A DNA stretch of 9,661 nt from Nitrospirota bacterium (lineage in GTDB: Bacteria > Nitrospirota > Thermodesulfovibrionia > UBA6902 > BMS3Bbin08). The notes under the pieces were generated by a model that worked only from the letters and a program-made list of their open reading frames with translations, was not told the origin of the DNA and did not search any database. The DNA lies in the NCBI GenBank assembly GCA_016208845.1, contig JACQXH010000145.1, positions 1 through 9,661 of the forward strand. The letters run 5' to 3'. Numbering within the stretch: the stretch's first letter is position 1; each line of letters begins with the position of its first letter. The position numbers and the translations under genes are program-made. Below, piece by piece: positions 7,334 through 9,661 of this stretch.

Positions 7334-7441
7334 TCATCGGTCCTTCATCTCTGTTTCTGATGCGTCCTCGCTTAAATCATAGAGATAAACCGCAGATACA
7401 CCGGGATTTCCAAAGGTATCAAGCCGTTTGCCGATGGAATT
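7334..7441 (-). pseudogene. Out-of-frame remnant of the conserved GT39 C-terminal tail
   Basis: In the -1 frame relative to GT39 paralogue A, the DNA encodes NSIGKRLDTF...VSAVYLYDLSED... for 35 codons, ending at TGA 7336-7334. This matches the end of paralogue B (NIGKRIDSF...SSVYLYDLSGDK). In paralogue A this frame is entered only if the ribosome slips back one base; otherwise translation stops at TAA 7374-7372 after an unrelated tail. The good match indicates that the frame was coding recently, or still is. Confidence 0.75.
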
Positions 7442-8865
7442 TTTAAAATATCAACGCTTGACTGATCGATCGGTGCCCCGGCATCATAATATTTAAAGAC
7501 TTCCTGCTTTCTCCATGTTCTATACCAGCCCCTGTGAGCTTTTGCGATAATATAATCAGATTCATCAAAGACGTACGGATTTGGATGATATTTTGCATAG
7601 TATTCAAATGCATATTGCGCATAATAGTGGACATATATTAGATCGCCTTTCTGCCAGTGATCTTTAATATAGGCCATGACCGGTCTTACTTCCTCAATGG
7701 AAACCGGGACCTTTGCACGATAAACAGCCCATGATAATGGATAAACAAATAATATCCCCATGAGAACCAGTCCGGGCAGAACAGACTTAACGCTTATTTT
7801 CTCTCTTATATACTCAATCCCCTCTGCCATGAAAAGCAGCATGAACGGGATAAAGAACACAGTAAATCTTCCTTTGAAAGGATATTTATGCAAGGCCGCA
7901 GCCAATAAAGAAAAGAGAGCCGGTGAGATGAGAATAAGGAAATTTTTCCTGTTGCCGGAAAAAATTGAAACACAACCGATAAGAAAAGCCATTGCCGCGA
8001 TACCGGGAAAAGTTAATCCTAAACCCTGCGGATTAGTGAAAATATCGAAAAAAAAATCTATTATCCACTTAAGGTCATGCATAGACGCAGGCGGAAAAGG
8101 AACAAAAGCGCGTTCATTCATCAGGACATCCTCTACGCTCATGGCAAAATTTGATTGTATATTAACAATGTATGCAAGGTAGAAGGCTGTAAAGCTCAGG
8201 ACCCAAATCGCATAAACAGCCGAAAGACCCCAAAGTCTTGTCCATTCTTTTCTATTAACGCTGAACACCGCAAGGCTTAATCCCGCACCTGCGAGAACGA
8301 ACAACGAGGGATAGGAAAACCAGATTATTACCGATCCTAAAACTCCAAAGAGAACAGAACGCAGTAAATTCAATTTTTTCGACTCAATATATATTGAAAA
8401 AAATAATAATAAGAGGGCAAAGTTTAAATCGCTTGAATATGGTTTAAGTTCCGAAGAATAGTAAATTAGAGTGTCTAATATTGCAAAAAGGCCAAGGGAG
8501 ATTAAAAAAGCATTGGGCCTCAGATAGTGTTTTGCGACCTTGTGAAATAAAAAAAGCGAGGCAATGCCTGACAAAAACGGGAAAAGTCTCAACGCATATT
8601 CACTATTGCCAAAAACCTGCGTAGCAAATTTTTCAATTATCATGAAACCATACGGATATTTTGAGGCCCAGTCAGGTGACGGATTAATAAGGTCAGAAAA
8701 CGGCCTCTTTATTATGTCCAGCGCAGCATCAGACTCATCAAACCATAATGCAGGGTTATGCAAATATCGAACAAGACGGAGGGCTATCCCAATACAAATA
8801 ATGATCCACGGCAATCTATTTGAATTATATATTTGACTTAGTCTCAGAAAAAATTTACTGCTCAT
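7372..8865 (-). CDS. GT39-family membrane glycosyltransferase (paralogue A), frameshifted near the end
   Basis: A multi-pass GT-C enzyme (497 residues) of the PMT/ArnT type, which transfers a sugar from a polyprenyl-phosphate donor on the periplasmic side. Counting from ATG 8865, the first loop carries WFDES (41-45), with the acidic pair typical of GT-C catalytic loops. YYSSELKPYSSD (135-146) is a family motif. Many hydrophobic segments follow, ending near ILFVYPLS, then a soluble C-terminal domain. The start is set by GGAGGG 7 nt upstream; a TTG at 8913 opens 16 codons earlier with no Shine-Dalgarno. Compared with paralogue B, 118 nt are missing after DILK. The last 20 residues after DILK (IPSANGL...RFISMI) are therefore out of frame and replace the conserved tail. 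The membrane catalytic part is intact, so activity may persist. Confidence 0.88.
   Translation of the reverse strand: MSSKFFLRLSQIYNSNRLPWIIICIGIALRLVRYLHNPALWFDESDAALDIIKRPFSDLINPSPDWASKYPYGFMIIEKFATQVFGNSEYALRLFPFLSGIASLFLFHKVAKHYLRPNAFLISLGLFAILDTLIYYSSELKPYSSDLNFALLLLFFSIYIESKKLNLLRSVLFGVLGSVIIWFSYPSLFVLAGAGLSLAVFSVNRKEWTRLWGLSAVYAIWVLSFTAFYLAYIVNIQSNFAMSVEDVLMNERAFVPFPPASMHDLKWIIDFFFDIFTNPQGLGLTFPGIAAMAFLIGCVSIFSGNRKNFLILISPALFSLLAAALHKYPFKGRFTVFFIPFMLLFMAEGIEYIREKISVKSVLPGLVLMGILFVYPLSWAVYRAKVPVSIEEVRPVMAYIKDHWQKGDLIYVHYYAQYAFEYYAKYHPNPYVFDESDYIIAKAHRGWYRTWRKQEVFKYYDAGAPIDQSSVDILKIPSANGLIPLEIPVYLRFISMI
7441..7447 (-). promoter_or_regulatory. Slippery heptamer T TTA AAA at the frameshift junction
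   Basis: In the reading frame of GT39 paralogue A the codons are ATT TTA AAA ATT, giving T TTA AAA, an X XXY YYZ heptamer. A -1 slip here yields DILK-NSIGKRLDTF, joining the conserved C-terminal tail. Whether it works is unknown; short stems (TTCCA/TGGAA and GATAC/GTATC) can be drawn downstream but look weak. Confidence 0.3.
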
Positions 8866-8872
8866 TAAACGA

Positions 8873-8878
8873 CCCTCC
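8873..8878 (-). promoter_or_regulatory. Ribosome binding site for GT39 paralogue A
   Basis: GGAGGG lies 7 nt before ATG 8865 and decides in favour of this start over the in-frame TTG at 8913. Confidence 0.8.
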
Positions 8879-8884
8879 GTATTA

Positions 8885-8913
8885 ATTGTGCGGCAGGTCC
8901 ATCCTTTTGACAA
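8885..8913 (-). promoter_or_regulatory. Weak promoter-like element between the two GT39 genes
   Basis: On the minus strand, TTGTCA (8913-8908) is followed by a 17-nt spacer and CACAAT (8890-8885), 5/6 and 4/6 matches to the consensus. It would start transcription close to the GGAGGG ribosome site of paralogue A. This could be an internal promoter, but chance is quite possible. The rest of this 107-nt gap shows no convincing terminator. Confidence 0.2.
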
Positions 8914-8972
8914 GCCGGAGCACGAAATAAGCTCTGGAAATCATTTACTGAATGAAACGACTGATCATGGAT

Positions 8973-9661
8973 TTATTTATCACCGCTTAAATCATAAAGA
9001 TAAACCGATGATTTCCCGGCGTATCTGAAAGAATCAATTCGTTTCCCGATGTTGTCAAGAATAAAAAGATAAAAGTTTTCATCCCGCATGCCGTTTTTTC
9101 TTGTACTTGCTCCTATAAATAACACCCAAACCCTTTTACGTCCGCTCACCCGGCTCAAATCTTCCACAAAGGTGTTCAATATGTCATTATCTGACTGGAC
9201 AAATGCCCCCTTGACCCTGTAAATTTCAGGGAGTTGGTCCTTATTCCAGCTGTTATAATACAGTCTCGGAGCTATTCCTGTTAAATATTCATTTTCATTA
9301 AACCCAAGTCGGTATTTTGCATAATAATTGAACGCGTGCTGGGAATAATAGCCGACATAAACAATATCACCGTCCTGCCATTTATTTTTAATATAGCTTA
9401 AGACAGGCCTTGCTTCTTCGAGAGAAAGAGGTCTTTTGATGTGATTTACAGCCTGGGATAATGGATAAACAAATAATATTCCTGTGAAAAGCGCACTGAT
9501 AAAAACAGATCTGTCCTTAGTAACATCTCTGATTTTTTTGACGCCATCAGCAATAAAAATTATAAAAATAGGCACAAGAAATAATATAAACCTGCCGCTA
9601 AATGGAAATTTACGCAGCGCAGTTCCAATAAGACAATAAATTATCGTAGAAACGAGAATAA
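8973..9661 (-). CDS. GT39-family membrane glycosyltransferase (paralogue B), 5' end beyond the window
   Basis: The frame is open from the window edge to TAA 8975-8973 (228 complete codons), so only the C-terminal part is seen. It begins ILVSTIIYCLIGTALRKFPF, then SGRFILFLVPIFIIFIADGV, matching paralogue A's ILISPALFSLLAAALHKYPF and KGRFTVFFIPFMLLFMAEGI. After the last hydrophobic segment (ILFVYPLSQAV) comes a soluble domain of about 160 residues: LSLEEARPVLSYIKNKWQDG, YYSQHAFNYYAKY and the end SSVYLYDLSGDK. A GTG at 9575 is an internal valine, not a start. It lies directly upstream of paralogue A in the same direction, and they arose by tandem duplication. A 23-bp identical block (9457-9479 against 7733-7755) remains. 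The soluble domain is intact here. Confidence 0.9.
   Translation of the reverse strand, partial: ILVSTIIYCLIGTALRKFPFSGRFILFLVPIFIIFIADGVKKIRDVTKDRSVFISALFTGILFVYPLSQAVNHIKRPLSLEEARPVLSYIKNKWQDGDIVYVGYYSQHAFNYYAKYRLGFNENEYLTGIAPRLYYNSWNKDQLPEIYRVKGAFVQSDNDILNTFVEDLSRVSGRKRVWVLFIGASTRKNGMRDENFYLFILDNIGKRIDSFRYAGKSSVYLYDLSGDK

Noticed and set aside
7760..8182. Plus-strand open frame of 140 codons inside GT39 paralogue A
   Set aside because: The antisense strand carries a well-supported membrane glycosyltransferase. The plus-strand product is basic and low in structure, with no ribosome site seen, so it is a shadow.
8866..8913. 16-residue N-terminal extension of GT39 paralogue A from TTG 8913
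   Set aside because: No Shine-Dalgarno precedes TTG 8913, whereas GGAGGG is ideally placed for ATG 8865; the extension is polar and overlaps a promoter-like element.
8915..8940. Imperfect inverted repeat (CCAGAGC / GCTCCGG on the minus strand) between the GT39 genes, considered as a terminator
   Set aside because: The stem has only four continuous pairs plus two beyond a mismatch, and no T run follows.
1..9661. Search for CRISPR arrays, tRNA genes, insertion sequences, toxin-antitoxin pairs or phage genes
   Set aside because: No regularly spaced repeats, cloverleaf-like sequences, transposase motifs or terminal inverted repeats were seen; the window is nearly fully occupied by glycan-related genes.

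Overview
This window looks like part of a surface-polysaccharide or glycolipid biosynthesis locus of a bacterium, probably Gram-negative. It is moderately AT-rich, genes are tightly packed with 4-nt overlaps, Shine-Dalgarno sites resemble AAAGGAG or GGAGG, and TTG starts recur. Gene content (GT2 glycosyltransferase with a DUF2304 partner, GT39-type membrane glycosyltransferases, polysaccharide deacetylase, NodU-type carbamoyltransferase, sugar SDR, GMC-type flavoenzyme, methyltransferase) is typical of O-antigen or capsule islands in Desulfobacterota, Nitrospirota, Omnitrophota and similar groups. The sequence alone does not fix the taxon. No tRNA, rRNA, insertion sequence or CRISPR array is visible.

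Layout. (1) A leftward operon runs from about 1726 to beyond base 1: GT2 glycosyltransferase, DUF2304 membrane protein, and a class I methyltransferase cut by the window edge. (2) A 72-nt divergent intergenic region (1727-1798) carries a good promoter for the left operon. (3) A rightward pair, 1799-4353, encodes a NodB-type polysaccharide deacetylase and a carbamoyltransferase, overlapping by 4 nt and both starting with TTG. (4) A leftward group, >9661 to 4390, converges on that pair: GT39 paralogue B (cut by the window edge), GT39 paralogue A, a 129-aa unknown protein, a GMC-type FAD oxidoreductase and an NAD-dependent SDR.

How the genes may work together (inference): the GT2 enzyme and its DUF2304 partner probably handle polyprenyl-phosphate-linked sugars. 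GT39 enzymes use such lipid-linked sugars on the periplasmic side. The deacetylase, carbamoyltransferase, methyltransferase and the flavoenzyme/SDR pair look like decorating enzymes for the glycan.

The most noteworthy observation is that GT39 paralogue A has lost 118 nt relative to its tandem neighbour B near the 3' end. This throws the conserved C-terminal tail into the -1 frame. The junction contains a T TTA AAA heptamer, in the register from which a -1 slip would restore the conserved tail. The simplest reading is a recent deletion; programmed frameshifting is a testable alternative.
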